Assembly: GCA_002389675.1 (NCBI GenBank)
Contig: DGQF01000010.1
Location: 1-32,138 of the forward strand
Source: Gammaproteobacteria bacterium UBA4421
GTDB taxonomy: Bacteria; Pseudomonadota; Gammaproteobacteria; Pseudomonadales; Azotimanducaceae
Length of the DNA: 32,138 bases
Reading direction: 5' to 3'
Positions 24,256 to 32,138 of this stretch are shown one piece after another. The translations under genes and the position numbers were made by a program. The notes below the pieces were generated by a model, which saw only the letters and a list, made by a program, of their open reading frames with translations, was not told the origin of the DNA and made no database searches. Numbering within the stretch: position 1 is the stretch's first letter; every line of letters begins with the position of its first letter.

Positions 24256-25425
24256 GTGCTTATCAATTTCTTCTTAACGCTGAGGAAGTACAAGGTCCCG
24301 GTGTCCATTCGTGAATTAATGGATCTTTTGGCCGGGCTGAAGCATCAATTGGCTTATGCCAATGTTGATGATTTTTACCTGCTCAGTCGAACAGCCATGG
24401 TCAAGGACGAGAAGAACTACGATAAGTTCGATCGTGCGTTCAGCGCGTACTTCAAGGGGCTCGAAGACTTGCACGGTTTGCTTGAGTCTTTGATCCCGGA
24501 CGAGTGGTTGCGTCGCGAGTTCGAAAAATCGTTGACCCCTGAAGAGTTGGCCCAGATAGAGTCATTGGGTGGTCTTGAGAAATTGATTGAGGCGTTTAAA
24601 GAGGCTAAGGAGGCCGCGGAGAAAGCCGAAGCTGAAAAGGGCAAGGAAGGAGACAAAGGCGACGAGGGAGATGCTGACCGTGACGGTAAAGATGGTCCCG
24701 GTGGCCAAGGCAGAGGCAAGAAGAAAAAAGCAAAGAAAGTGTGGGATGAACGGCAATACAAAAACCTTGATGATGCTGTTGAGTTAGGCACCCGCAACAT
24801 CAAAATGGCATTGCGCCGACTGCGTAAATTTGCCCGTACAGGCAGCGACGAAGAACTCGATCTATCCAATACGATTCGATCCACGGCGCATAACGGTGGC
24901 ATGCTGGATATTAAGATGCGGCCGGAGCGGCGCAATACAGTTAAGGTCCTGCTATTTCTAGACATCGGCGGCTCGATGGATGCTCACGTAAAAATTTGCG
25001 AAGAACTTTTCTCTGCTTCGCGCACTGAGTTCAAACATATTGAGAGTTTTTACTTTCATAACTTTATTTATGAATCGGTGTGGAAAGATAATCGTCGGCG
25101 CATGAATGAGCGAATTTCGACATTTGAAATCCTAAATAAATATGCCCAAGACTATAAAGTTGTATTTGTAGGGGATGCCACGATGGCGCCTTATGAGATC
25201 ACGCATGCCGGGGGCAGTGTTGAGCATTGGAACGAAGAACCTGGCGTCGCTTGGATGGACAGGTTCACCAATCTTTACGAAAAAATAGTCTGGCTCAATC
25301 CAACTCCGCAAGAGACTTGGGAGTATTCCTCATCCGTTACGCTGACTCAGGATTTGGTTGGCGGCAAAATGTTTCCGCTGACTATACGGGGACTGGAAGA
25401 GAGCATGACGGAATTGTCCAAGTAA
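24256..25425 (+). CDS. VWA-domain (CoxE-like) partner of the MoxR ATPase
   Basis: A 389-residue cytoplasmic protein of the CoxE/VWA group. A helical N-terminal domain (VPVSIRELMDLLAGL) is followed by a low-complexity charged linker at about 113-165, rich in Lys, Glu, Asp and Gly, encoded by a repetitive purine-rich stretch. The VWA domain begins near 225, with the metal-ion-dependent adhesion site DIGGS (236-240), and continues FYFHNFIYESVW and VFVGDATMAPYE. GTG 24256, three bases after the MoxR stop, is taken as start, with GAGGG upstream. The pair resembles MoxR-CoxE modules that remodel or activate protein complexes. The partner is not evident. Confidence 0.9.
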   Translation: MLINFFLTLRKYKVPVSIRELMDLLAGLKHQLAYANVDDFYLLSRTAMVKDEKNYDKFDRAFSAYFKGLEDLHGLLESLIPDEWLRREFEKSLTPEELAQIESLGGLEKLIEAFKEAKEAAEKAEAEKGKEGDKGDEGDADRDGKDGPGGQGRGKKKKAKKVWDERQYKNLDDAVELGTRNIKMALRRLRKFARTGSDEELDLSNTIRSTAHNGGMLDIKMRPERRNTVKVLLFLDIGGSMDAHVKICEELFSASRTEFKHIESFYFHNFIYESVWKDNRRRMNERISTFEILNKYAQDYKVVFVGDATMAPYEITHAGGSVEHWNEEPGVAWMDRFTNLYEKIVWLNPTPQETWEYSSSVTLTQDLVGGKMFPLTIRGLEESMTELSK

Positions 25426-25453
25426 CGCGAAAACCACCCATGCGACAGTAGTC

Positions 25454-28400
25454 ATGGCACGTGCTAAACGCTCCTCGCGATCGAGGCGGGGACAACCTTT
25501 GTTTGATATACCTATGGATCGCGTGATGCGCCGCGATGCGTATCGATTGCGCCGGGAAGTTGATGAAACAAAACGTCAAGCTGGCGTTTTGGCTTCCACT
25601 GAGCTGCGACAGCTGCGAGAAAAGGCGCGCGCTGACTTGGACTTAAGCCTACCGGAAGATCTTCCCATTAGCGCCCATGGTAGCGAGTTACTTGCGTTGC
25701 TTGAATCCTCAGCGGTGGTTGTGGTTGCTGGTGAAACCGGCTCGGGTAAGACGACACAGCTTCCCAAGTTGGCTCTGCAGTTGGGACTGGGGGTTGGTGC
25801 GATGATTGCCCATACGCAACCGCGTCGATTGGCTGCGCGAACCGTGGCTAAGAGAATTGCTGATGAGATGGGTTGTGAATTAGGCGGCGCTGTTGGCCAC
25901 GCTGTTCGTTTTTCTGATCAGGTCTCTGATGCATCACTGCTAAAAGTAATGACTGACGGGCTATTGCTGGCTGAAATTCGTACGGATCGTTTTTTGAATG
26001 CTTATGATCTGATTATCATTGACGAGGCGCATGAGCGCAGTTTGAATATTGACTTTTTGCTGGGCTACCTTAAACAGTTACTGCGGCGCCGAAATGATTT
26101 AAAGGTCATCATCACCAGCGCGACCATTGATGTGCAACGGTTCTCTAGTTTTTTTGATGACGCGCCGATTGTGGCGGTCAGTGGGCGGACCTATCCGGTG
26201 CGGGTGTGTTATCTCGATACTCAGGATAACGACGAGCCATTTGAGGGCATTGTTCAGGCCTTAAACGAGATCGATGCGAGCCCCATGAAAGGGGCTAGGG
26301 ATGTTTTGGTTTTCTTTTCTGGCGAACGAGAAATTTTTGAGGCGGCCAAAACATTGCGCCGCCAATTTGGCGAACGCTTTGAAATACTGCCGCTGTATGC
26401 GCGACTTTCTTTTGCTGAGCAGCGAAAAATATTTGCGCCTGCAACTGCTCTGCGACGGATTGTTTTAGCCACTAATGTCGCGGAAACGTCGTTGACCGTG
26501 CCCAATATTGGTTATGTGATTGACCCTGGGTTTGCTCGCGTAAGTCGTTATAGTTATCGCTCGAAACTTCAGCGGTTACCGATTGAACCGGTGTCCCAAG
26601 CCAGCGCAAATCAACGTAAAGGACGCTGCGGCCGAATTGCTCCGGGGGTATGTTACCGGTTGTACAGCGAACAGGATTTCTTGGGCCGGCCGGAGTTTAC
26701 CGATGCCGAAATACACCGCGTAAATTTGGCGTCTGTGTTGTTACAGATGCAGGCTTTTAAGTTGGGTGATATTCGCCGGTTTCCGTTTCTTGACCCGCCT
26801 GACCCTCGAGCTATCAAAGATGCTGTTCGATTGTTAGAGGAATTGCAGGCTTTGTCTCAAGGACAGCTGACAGATGTGGGTTATCAAATGGCGCGAATGC
26901 CGATTGATCCGCGCCTCGCTCGTATGATTGCAGAATCCCATAAGCTCGGCTCGTTATCGGAAGTTATTGTGATTGTCTCCGCTTTGGCCATTCAGGATCC
27001 GCGCGAAAGACCTCTTCAGAAAATGCAGGCGGCGGATGCGGCTCACGAAAAATTTGCAGATGAAAAGAGTGATTTCTTAAGTTATCTGAACCTTTGGAAC
27101 TTTCTGCAAACGCAGCGTCAAGCGCTCACGCGTGGTCGCTTCAGCAGCCTGCTCAAGAAACGTTTTCTGAGTCATACACGGGTGTCTGAATGGCGCGAAG
27201 TGCATAGGCAACTGCATTTGATTTGCAAAACGTTGAACTTTCGGTTCAACACAACCCCCGGCAGTTACCGCGCCGTGCACGAATCTATACTGGCCGGCAG
27301 CTTGAGTCTGATTGGGTTGCATGATGAGCGTGGCCAATATTTGGGTGCGCGCCAGCTGAAACTAAGAATTTTTCCAGGCTCAGGGTTGGCGGGTAAAACA
27401 CCAAAATGGATTGTCGCGGGTGAGGTCGCTGAAACGTCCCGTGTGTATGCGCGAAACGTGGCAGCCGTCGAGCCGGGGTGGATCGAACAGCAGGCCCAGC
27501 ATCTGTTAAAACACCAATCCAGCGAACCGTTTTGGAGTATCTCTCGCGGCGAGGTGATGGCCTTCGATACCATAAGCTTATATGGGTTGCGGTTGGCAGA
27601 TCGTCGGCAATTCAGCTTGAGCTCGATAGATCCGGTGTTTTGTCGCGATTTATTTTTGCGCGAAGCGATGGTTGCGGGACAGGTGAAGCAAGCGCCCGAG
27701 TTTCTTGCGCATAATTTAGCGGAAATAGCGCAAATTGAAAATCTTGAAGCGAAAGGCAGGCGAAGAGATCTGTTGCTCAACGATGATGAAATTTATGCGT
27801 TTTATGCGCAGCGGCTACCTGAGCATATTGTACGACTGGCAGATTTGAACCATTGGTTGCGCGGTGCGCACGCAGAGCAGGTTAATGCGCTGTTTCTGAC
27901 CCGAGAGGCGCTACTCACTACAGAAGCTGGGGCGTTACCTGAACAAGCTTATCCGGCGGAGCTTGAGCTAAATGGTTTGCAATTACCCCTACGATATCGT
28001 TTTGCGCCAGGAGAAATTGACGACGGTGTGACCGTCGTGATTCCGGTTGGTTTACTCAATGGTATCAGTGCAGAGGCGCTCGAGTGGACCGTCCCGGGTT
28101 TGCTGCCCGCGTTAATTGAACAATGGTTGCGCACGCTGCCAAAGCAAAAGCGTCGCACGTTGGTGCCGCTACCAGAAAAAGTCGACGAACTGTCGGCGGT
28201 GCTGTTGATGCCAAAAAATTACCGTCTCGGCCGGCTTTTGGCAGCGCTAGCCACGTTGCTGCACGACCGTTATCGATTGCAAATTACGGAAAGTGATTGG
28301 GACCGAGGTCGTATTGCTGCGCACCTTTTAATGTACATTGAGGTTATCGATTCCCACAGCAAAGTAGTGGCTGCCGGCCGAGACTTGCGAGTCATTAAAC

Positions 28401-29377
28401 AATCGCTGTCAAAAACGCAGCAAGTTGCGATGAAGACGTCAAAGCAAATCGAACGTTTTGGCCAGAGGGGACTGACAGAGTTTCCTCAGGATGCGCTTGA
28501 AGACCAATTGGTTTTAGGCGACCAGTCTGCTCCGGTAATAAAGTATCCGGGATTGTTTGATCATGGTGAGAGGGTGGACTTGGTGTTGTTTGATGACACT
28601 CTCAGTCGGGACGTTGCTCATCGGCAAGGTTTGATCAGGCTGGCGCTGTTGCGGCTAGGAAAAGTGGGTCAGTACTTCCGTAAGGCCCTAGACCAACATC
28701 CTAAGCTGGGGCTGCATTTCGCTGCATTAGGTGATGCAAAAGCGCTAAAGGAGGAATTGCTTAGCAACATCGTTTGGTACTGTTTTTTTGAAGAGACGCC
28801 GCTGCCGAAGAACGCCGATCAATTTGCAGCTGCGCTAGAGCTTAAACGAGGTCAACTCGCTGGCGTCTTTTCGGAGACTGTTGGACAATTTGCGGAAATT
28901 ATGGCCCTTCGGTTTGAGTGTATGCGTCTATTAGATGACCTTCAGTCGGTGGCGTACGTTGAGAGTAAAAAAGATATCCTGCGGCAGATCAATGAGTTGG
29001 CGCCCAGGAACGTGCTGACGGTGACGCCACAAAGATTTCTGATATTGATTCCACGCTTTCTTTCAGGAATTGTTCGCCGATTGCAAAATTTGCCCGGCCA
29101 TGTTCCAAAAGATCTTAAACAAATCAGCGAGATGCGAGCGATAATAGAAAGGTATCAAAAGATCAAAAAAGCCGAGTTGGCGGATCCCGGACGGGTCCTT
29201 GAGCTTGGGTTTTATGTGCAAGAACTTCGTTTAGTGCTGTTTGCCGAAACGGTGGCGCGTCAAAAATTGAACCCTCATCCGCTTGATCAGGCTTTTTTTG
29301 GCCCCTTCTGGAAGGCGTCGACAAAACGAGTTGCGGCCCACATCCTCAGTGAAGAACAGCGAGTTGGACTGGCATAG
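25454..29377 (+). CDS. hrpA: ATP-dependent RNA helicase HrpA
   Basis: A 1307-residue DEAH-box helicase of full family length. Walker A is GETGSGKT (93-100), followed by QPRRLAARTVAKRIADEMG (motif Ia), DEAH (190-193), SATID (motif III), and NVAETSLTVP and QRKGRCGR (motifs V and VI). The helicase-associated region follows (about 430-600), then the OB-fold and the long C-terminal DUF3418 extension (roughly 700-1300) typical of bacterial HrpA. In E. coli HrpA is involved in RNA processing and rescue of stalled ribosomes, functions carried over by family. It starts 28 bases after the VWA stop. The gap is short enough for cotranscription, but a separate role is likely. Confidence 0.97.
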   Translation: MARAKRSSRSRRGQPLFDIPMDRVMRRDAYRLRREVDETKRQAGVLASTELRQLREKARADLDLSLPEDLPISAHGSELLALLESSAVVVVAGETGSGKTTQLPKLALQLGLGVGAMIAHTQPRRLAARTVAKRIADEMGCELGGAVGHAVRFSDQVSDASLLKVMTDGLLLAEIRTDRFLNAYDLIIIDEAHERSLNIDFLLGYLKQLLRRRNDLKVIITSATIDVQRFSSFFDDAPIVAVSGRTYPVRVCYLDTQDNDEPFEGIVQALNEIDASPMKGARDVLVFFSGEREIFEAAKTLRRQFGERFEILPLYARLSFAEQRKIFAPATALRRIVLATNVAETSLTVPNIGYVIDPGFARVSRYSYRSKLQRLPIEPVSQASANQRKGRCGRIAPGVCYRLYSEQDFLGRPEFTDAEIHRVNLASVLLQMQAFKLGDIRRFPFLDPPDPRAIKDAVRLLEELQALSQGQLTDVGYQMARMPIDPRLARMIAESHKLGSLSEVIVIVSALAIQDPRERPLQKMQAADAAHEKFADEKSDFLSYLNLWNFLQTQRQALTRGRFSSLLKKRFLSHTRVSEWREVHRQLHLICKTLNFRFNTTPGSYRAVHESILAGSLSLIGLHDERGQYLGARQLKLRIFPGSGLAGKTPKWIVAGEVAETSRVYARNVAAVEPGWIEQQAQHLLKHQSSEPFWSISRGEVMAFDTISLYGLRLADRRQFSLSSIDPVFCRDLFLREAMVAGQVKQAPEFLAHNLAEIAQIENLEAKGRRRDLLLNDDEIYAFYAQRLPEHIVRLADLNHWLRGAHAEQVNALFLTREALLTTEAGALPEQAYPAELELNGLQLPLRYRFAPGEIDDGVTVVIPVGLLNGISAEALEWTVPGLLPALIEQWLRTLPKQKRRTLVPLPEKVDELSAVLLMPKNYRLGRLLAALATLLHDRYRLQITESDWDRGRIAAHLLMYIEVIDSHSKVVAAGRDLRVIKQSLSKTQQVAMKTSKQIERFGQRGLTEFPQDALEDQLVLGDQSAPVIKYPGLFDHGERVDLVLFDDTLSRDVAHRQGLIRLALLRLGKVGQYFRKALDQHPKLGLHFAALGDAKALKEELLSNIVWYCFFEETPLPKNADQFAAALELKRGQLAGVFSETVGQFAEIMALRFECMRLLDDLQSVAYVESKKDILRQINELAPRNVLTVTPQRFLILIPRFLSGIVRRLQNLPGHVPKDLKQISEMRAIIERYQKIKKAELADPGRVLELGFYVQELRLVLFAETVARQKLNPHPLDQAFFGPFWKASTKRVAAHILSEEQRVGLA

Positions 29378-29380
29378 GTC

Positions 29381-29408
29381 GGAATATTGGGAGTATGCTT
29401 GTCGTTTT
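29381..29408 (+). promoter_or_regulatory. Possible ECF-sigma-type promoter of the RiPP cluster
   Basis: GGAATA at 29381-29386 and CGTTTT at 29403-29408 are 16 bases apart, loosely resembling the GGAAC/CGTC pattern of ECF sigma factor promoters. Some bufferin operons are driven by an ECF factor. No good sigma-70 pair was found in the 50-base gap. The match is weak. Confidence 0.22.
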
Positions 29409-29427
29409 TGGGTGTTAGGAAGATTAG

Positions 29428-29730
29428 ATGAATAACGGTGTAAAAAAGCCAATCTCCGCGCTAATGGGTGCAGCGTTTGTGGCGTCGTTGGGCGCGGTGA
29501 ATGTTTCGGTTGCGCAGGATAGTCTTTTTGTTTCCACAGATCTTGAGCGTGGATATGACGTCTTGATGGTCGCTGAGGGTAAATGCGGCGAAGGTAAATG
29601 CGGCGAAGGTATGTGCGGTGCGAGCGCCGAAGCACCTGCTGAAGGTGATAGCGCCGAGGATGAGAAGGCTGCAGAAGGTAAATGCGGCGAAGGCAAGTGT
29701 GGTGAGGGGATGTGTGGAGCTGCAGTTTAG
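29428..29730 (+). CDS. bufA: Bufferin/oxazolin-type RiPP precursor peptide
   Basis: A 100-residue precursor with a Sec signal (residues 1-29, ending VNVSVA) and a cysteine-rich mature region. Two identical 16-residue modules, EGKCGEGKCGEGMCGA, lie at residues 50-65 and 83-98 and hold all six cysteines (53, 58, 63, 86, 91, 96). A 17-residue acidic spacer separates them. EGKCG motifs are known in HvfA and bufferin precursors, in which MNIO enzymes modify cysteines and the product binds copper. The same fate here is inferred. The ATG is fixed by AGGAAG at 29417-29422. The gene is followed after 13 bases by the enzyme and then by its partner protein. The DNA repeats (29575-29622 and 29674-29721) diverge only in silent positions, showing selection on the peptide. 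Confidence 0.88.
   Translation: MNNGVKKPISALMGAAFVASLGAVNVSVAQDSLFVSTDLERGYDVLMVAEGKCGEGKCGEGMCGASAEAPAEGDSAEDEKAAEGKCGEGKCGEGMCGAAV
29575..29622 (+). repeat. First cysteine module repeat in bufA
   Basis: 48 bases encoding EGKCGEGKCGEGMCGA. It is internally made of three 15-base units (GAG/GAA-GGT-AAA/ATG-TGC-GG.). The second copy is at 29674-29721 and encodes the same residues with several synonymous changes. Confidence 0.85.
29674..29721 (+). repeat. Second cysteine module repeat in bufA
   Basis: 48 bases encoding the same 16 residues as 29575-29622. Differences (for example AAG for AAA, TGT for TGC, GGG for GGT) are synonymous, so the duplication is old and the peptide is conserved. Confidence 0.85.
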
Positions 29731-29743
29731 GGTCTGTTAAATA

Positions 29744-30610
29744 ATGCCATACACTGCGCAGCGGCCGGTCAGCGGGGCAGGTCTGGGCTTGAGAAGAGAA
29801 CTTTTGGCCGGCCTGAACGGATTAGATGACGATCGTCCTATAGACTTTATGGAGGTCGCGCCTGAAAACTGGATTGGTGTAGGTGGACGTTACGGCAGGC
29901 AGTTTCGAGCGCTCACGGAACGCTTTCCGTTTGTTTGTCACGGTTTATCGCTCTCCATCGGCGGCCCCGCGCCTCTGGATATCGAGTTGGTTCGAGCGGT
30001 TGGCGCGTTCCTCGACGAATTTGATATCAAGCTCTACACGGAGCACCTGAGTTTCTGCAGTGACGAAAGAGGGCACTTGTATGATTTGATGCCAATTCCG
30101 TTCACTGAAGAGGCGGCTGCCGCAGTGGCGGCGCGGATTCGGCAGGTCCAAGACATTCTCAATAGACAAATTGCAATTGAAAATGTCAGTTACTATGCGG
30201 CACCCGGACAAAGGATTAATGAAGCAGAATTTATTAATCAGGTGATGTCACAGGCCGATTGCGGGCTACTGCTGGATGTGAATAACCTCTTTGTTAATAG
30301 CATCAATCACAGCTACGACGCGTCTGCTTTTATGCAGCGTTTGGATCTGCAACGTACGGAATACATTCACGTGGCAGGGCACTATGCGCAGGCAGAAGAT
30401 TTGCGGATCGACTCCCATGGCAGTGAGGTTGTCCAGCCGGTTTGGGATCTGTTGAAGGAGGCCTTTGAGGCGTTAGGTCCGGTACCTACGTTGGTCGAGC
30501 GAGATTTCAATTTTCCGCCCTTGCAGGAGTTGCTTGATGAGGTGGCCCAGGTGCGCCGGTATCAAGGCGTGGCCGGTGAGGGGCATATGGGTTCACTGAC
30601 ACATGCCTGA
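29744..30610 (+). CDS. bufB: DUF692 / MNIO peptide-modifying oxidase
   Basis: A 288-residue TIM-barrel enzyme of the multinuclear non-haem iron-dependent oxidase family (DUF692), predicted to modify the cysteines of the precursor encoded just upstream. Metal-binding residues in the family pattern are visible: His66 (VCHGLSLS), Glu100-His101 (YTEHLSF), Glu146-Asn147 (AIENVSYY), Asp178 and Asn180 (LLLDVNNLFVN), His209 (YIHVAGH), Asp223 and His225 (RIDSHG) and Glu252 (VERDFNF). In related systems the enzyme uses oxygen to build oxazolone/thioamide or thiooxazole groups on cysteine. Which product is made here is unknown. It has no signal and acts in the cytoplasm before export. It overlaps bufC by eight bases and follows bufA by 13. 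Confidence 0.92.
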   Translation: MPYTAQRPVSGAGLGLRRELLAGLNGLDDDRPIDFMEVAPENWIGVGGRYGRQFRALTERFPFVCHGLSLSIGGPAPLDIELVRAVGAFLDEFDIKLYTEHLSFCSDERGHLYDLMPIPFTEEAAAAVAARIRQVQDILNRQIAIENVSYYAAPGQRINEAEFINQVMSQADCGLLLDVNNLFVNSINHSYDASAFMQRLDLQRTEYIHVAGHYAQAEDLRIDSHGSEVVQPVWDLLKEAFEALGPVPTLVERDFNFPPLQELLDEVAQVRRYQGVAGEGHMGSLTHA

Positions 30611-31370
30611 TCCATCTGAAAATGTGCTGCACTTTACAAAGGTGCAGCGAAACTTCGCATCTTACGTGCGGGATCCGCTAAATCATCCACCGCTTCAGGA
30701 CGTTGATATTCGTCGTATGCAGGTGTATTCAAATCTTGTCTTGAGCAACATTACTGGCTTTATCGACAACACATTTCCAGTGGCTAAAAAGATTCTAGAT
30801 GAGTCGTCGTGGTCAAACTTAGCCCGTGAATTTGTGCGAGATCATCGTTGTGAATCGCCTTATTTTCTTGAAATATGTGAAGCCTTTTTGAGCTTTTTGG
30901 CGCGGCGTGGCCTGCATGGATTACCCGCGTTTTTTCTCGAGTTATGTCATTACGAGTGGGTGGAGTTGGCTTTGGACGTCGCTGTTGAGAAAGCGGCGGT
31001 GAAGGTTGATGCGCAAACAGATCTAATGAGCACCCTGGTGTGCTCGTCTTTGTTTCAGGCGTTGATGTATGACTATCCGGTGCACCAACTGGGTCCGCTC
31101 AACCAGCCTAACGTAAAGCCCGCTGCACCAACTTACTTATTAGTTTTCCGTGACCGGGAAGACCATGTGCGGTTCAAACAATCAAATGTGATGACTCATA
31201 AACTGCTTGAGTTGTTGCAGGTTATGGACGCACGGTCTGCGTTAGATGAAATTGGTGGGCAGCTTAATACTCTAGGACATTCAATCGGGCGTCGAGAATT
31301 GCACGCTCAGGGATTAAAGACATTGCAAGACCTGCACGCTGCCGGCATCATTCTCGGGTCGCGGCGATAG
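30603..31370 (+). CDS. bufC: DUF2063 partner protein of the MNIO enzyme
   Basis: A 255-residue protein of the DUF2063 (HvfC/BufC) family. The N-terminal domain has VQRNFASYVRDP..HPP and RMQVYSNLVLSNITGFIDNTFPVAKKIL, the diagnostic segment, then FLSFLARRG..GLPAFFLELCHYEWVELAL. The C-terminal half (YLLVFRDREDHVRFKQSNVM, then LLELLQVM) resembles a RiPP-recognition-like winged domain. Such proteins act as a partner that delivers the precursor to the MNIO enzyme. The start overlaps the bufB stop by eight bases, so the two are made together. The usual fourth gene, a DoxX-type membrane protein (HvfD), does not follow here. Confidence 0.9.
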   Translation: MPDPSENVLHFTKVQRNFASYVRDPLNHPPLQDVDIRRMQVYSNLVLSNITGFIDNTFPVAKKILDESSWSNLAREFVRDHRCESPYFLEICEAFLSFLARRGLHGLPAFFLELCHYEWVELALDVAVEKAAVKVDAQTDLMSTLVCSSLFQALMYDYPVHQLGPLNQPNVKPAAPTYLLVFRDREDHVRFKQSNVMTHKLLELLQVMDARSALDEIGGQLNTLGHSIGRRELHAQGLKTLQDLHAAGIILGSRR

Positions 31371-31440
31371 TTCGCAAAAGCTATGTGCTCAGTCGAGTGC
31401 CGTTAGAGGATTGACGTAGGTCGTTCAAGGAGTATGTATT

Positions 31441-32138
31441 GTGGGTCGAACAGCGTTTGTGTTGGTTCTTGCTTTCATGATTCTAGCGCCTTCGGTGAAG
31501 GCGGCTGATGATCCGTGGGAAGGCGTCAATCGGCAGGTTTTTGAATTTAATGAATGGACCGATCGATGGTTTTTACGTCCGGTTGCCGTGGGTTATGTCA
31601 AAGTGGTGCCGAAGTTCGTACGCACCGGAGTGAGTAACTTCTTTATCAATATTATGACGCCGTTAACGGCGGCCAATCAGCTCCTACAGGGTAAACCCAA
31701 AGCGTCCATTTCAGATTTGGGTCGCTTTGCGATGAATACAACCTTGGGCGTGGGCGGGCTAATCGATGTGGCCTCGCCGGCAGGATTGGCGAAAAATTCG
31801 GAGGACCTTGGGCAGACATTTGCTGTTTGGGGGAGCGGCCCCGGGCCTTACGTGGTGCTGCCGTTTTTCGGCCCTTCCAATGTGCGGGACAGCCTCGGTC
31901 TAGGAATCAGCAGTTTTGTGAACCCCATTCTCGCGGTGTCGCCAAACAGTACTCGTGCGATCGTCACAGCCGCTTATGTTGTTGACCTTCGTGCAGGGTT
32001 GATTGGAATCGATGATCTGGTCATGGGTGATCGGTATTTATTTCGCAAAGATACCTATGAGCAGCAGCGCAGATTTAATATCAATGATGGTCTCGGCGAA
32101 GATGATCCTTTTGAACAGGATGGATTTGATGACGATGA
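31441..32138 (+). CDS. mlaA: MlaA (VacJ)-family protein, truncated by the window end
   Basis: The frame runs open from a GTG at 31441 to the window edge, giving 232 visible residues and no stop. AAGGAG (31427-31432) eight bases upstream supports the start. It begins with a Sec signal (VLVLAFMILAPSVKA), then ADDPWEGVNRQVFEFNEWTD, with LGRFAMNTTLGVGGLIDVAS, ENSEDLGQTFAVWG-like text (KNSEDLGQTFAVWGSGPGPY) and VLPFFGPSNVRDSLG, all hallmarks of MlaA, the outer-membrane component that removes misplaced phospholipids. E. coli MlaA is a lipoprotein, but the signal here ends SVKA|ADD with no lipobox cysteine. The visible end (DDPFEQDGFDDD) is strongly acidic. No other mla genes are visible. Confidence 0.88.
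   Translation, partial: MGRTAFVLVLAFMILAPSVKAADDPWEGVNRQVFEFNEWTDRWFLRPVAVGYVKVVPKFVRTGVSNFFINIMTPLTAANQLLQGKPKASISDLGRFAMNTTLGVGGLIDVASPAGLAKNSEDLGQTFAVWGSGPGPYVVLPFFGPSNVRDSLGLGISSFVNPILAVSPNSTRAIVTAAYVVDLRAGLIGIDDLVMGDRYLFRKDTYEQQRRFNINDGLGEDDPFEQDGFDDD

Noticed and set aside
24562..24787. Frames on both strands in the linker of the VWA gene
   Set aside because: They come from the purine-rich low-complexity stretch and have no ribosome binding sites.
29231..29696. Minus-strand frames opposite bufA
   Set aside because: They are long only because the three-codon repeat keeps all frames open; composition is Pro/Ser/His-rich and unlike a protein.
29575..29721. CRISPR-like array
   Set aside because: The repeats are in-frame coding modules of a peptide, with only two copies and no spacers.

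Overview
The window looks like chromosomal DNA of a gammaproteobacterium, probably a marine or other aerobic heterotroph. The main evidence is a collinear housekeeping block, dnaX-ybaB-recR-rnd-ycgL-ycgN (18673-22955), whose YcgL and YcgN families are typical of Gammaproteobacteria. A long HrpA helicase, an RND efflux operon and an MlaA-type protein fit the same picture. Base composition looks moderate, near 50% GC by eye; genus-level placement is not possible by eye.

Layout. (1) 1-5383: a frameshifted remnant on the minus strand, then a TetR-RND efflux operon (regulator, membrane fusion protein, inner-membrane pump) with a clear palindromic operator in its promoter. (2) 5475-8926: an accessory-looking stretch with two convergent glycosyltransferases, a possible transposase-accessory scrap between them, a fragment of a GMC oxidoreductase and a small ankyrin protein. 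(3) 9089-17552: metabolic genes. They are an ACAD10/11-like acyl-CoA dehydrogenase, a DUF4389 membrane protein, a SoxC-like molybdoenzyme with its cytochrome c, an exported cyclase-family hydrolase, an unrecognised 341-residue protein bracketed by inverted repeats, and a thiolase plus SDR pair for acyl-CoA or ketoacyl-CoA turnover. (4) 17869-23282: a glycerophosphodiesterase divergent from the tightly packed replication/repair/RNA block, ending with a small membrane protein. (5) 23404-29377: a MoxR AAA+ ATPase and VWA protein pair followed by full-length HrpA. (6) 29428-31370: a three-gene RiPP cluster (Cys-rich secreted precursor, DUF692/MNIO enzyme, DUF2063 partner) of the bufferin/oxazolin type. 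(7) 31441-end: an MlaA-type gene cut by the window edge.

The most interesting system is the 29428-31370 RiPP cluster. Its precursor carries two identical 16-residue modules with three cysteines each (EGKCG/EGMCG) behind a Sec signal. Related systems elsewhere modify such cysteines oxidatively and use the product to bind copper. The same function here is inferred from family and gene order. The second item is the orphan gene at 14394-15419, with a hairpin at its Shine-Dalgarno sequence and another across its stop codon. No CRISPR array, tRNA, rRNA or intact insertion sequence was seen.
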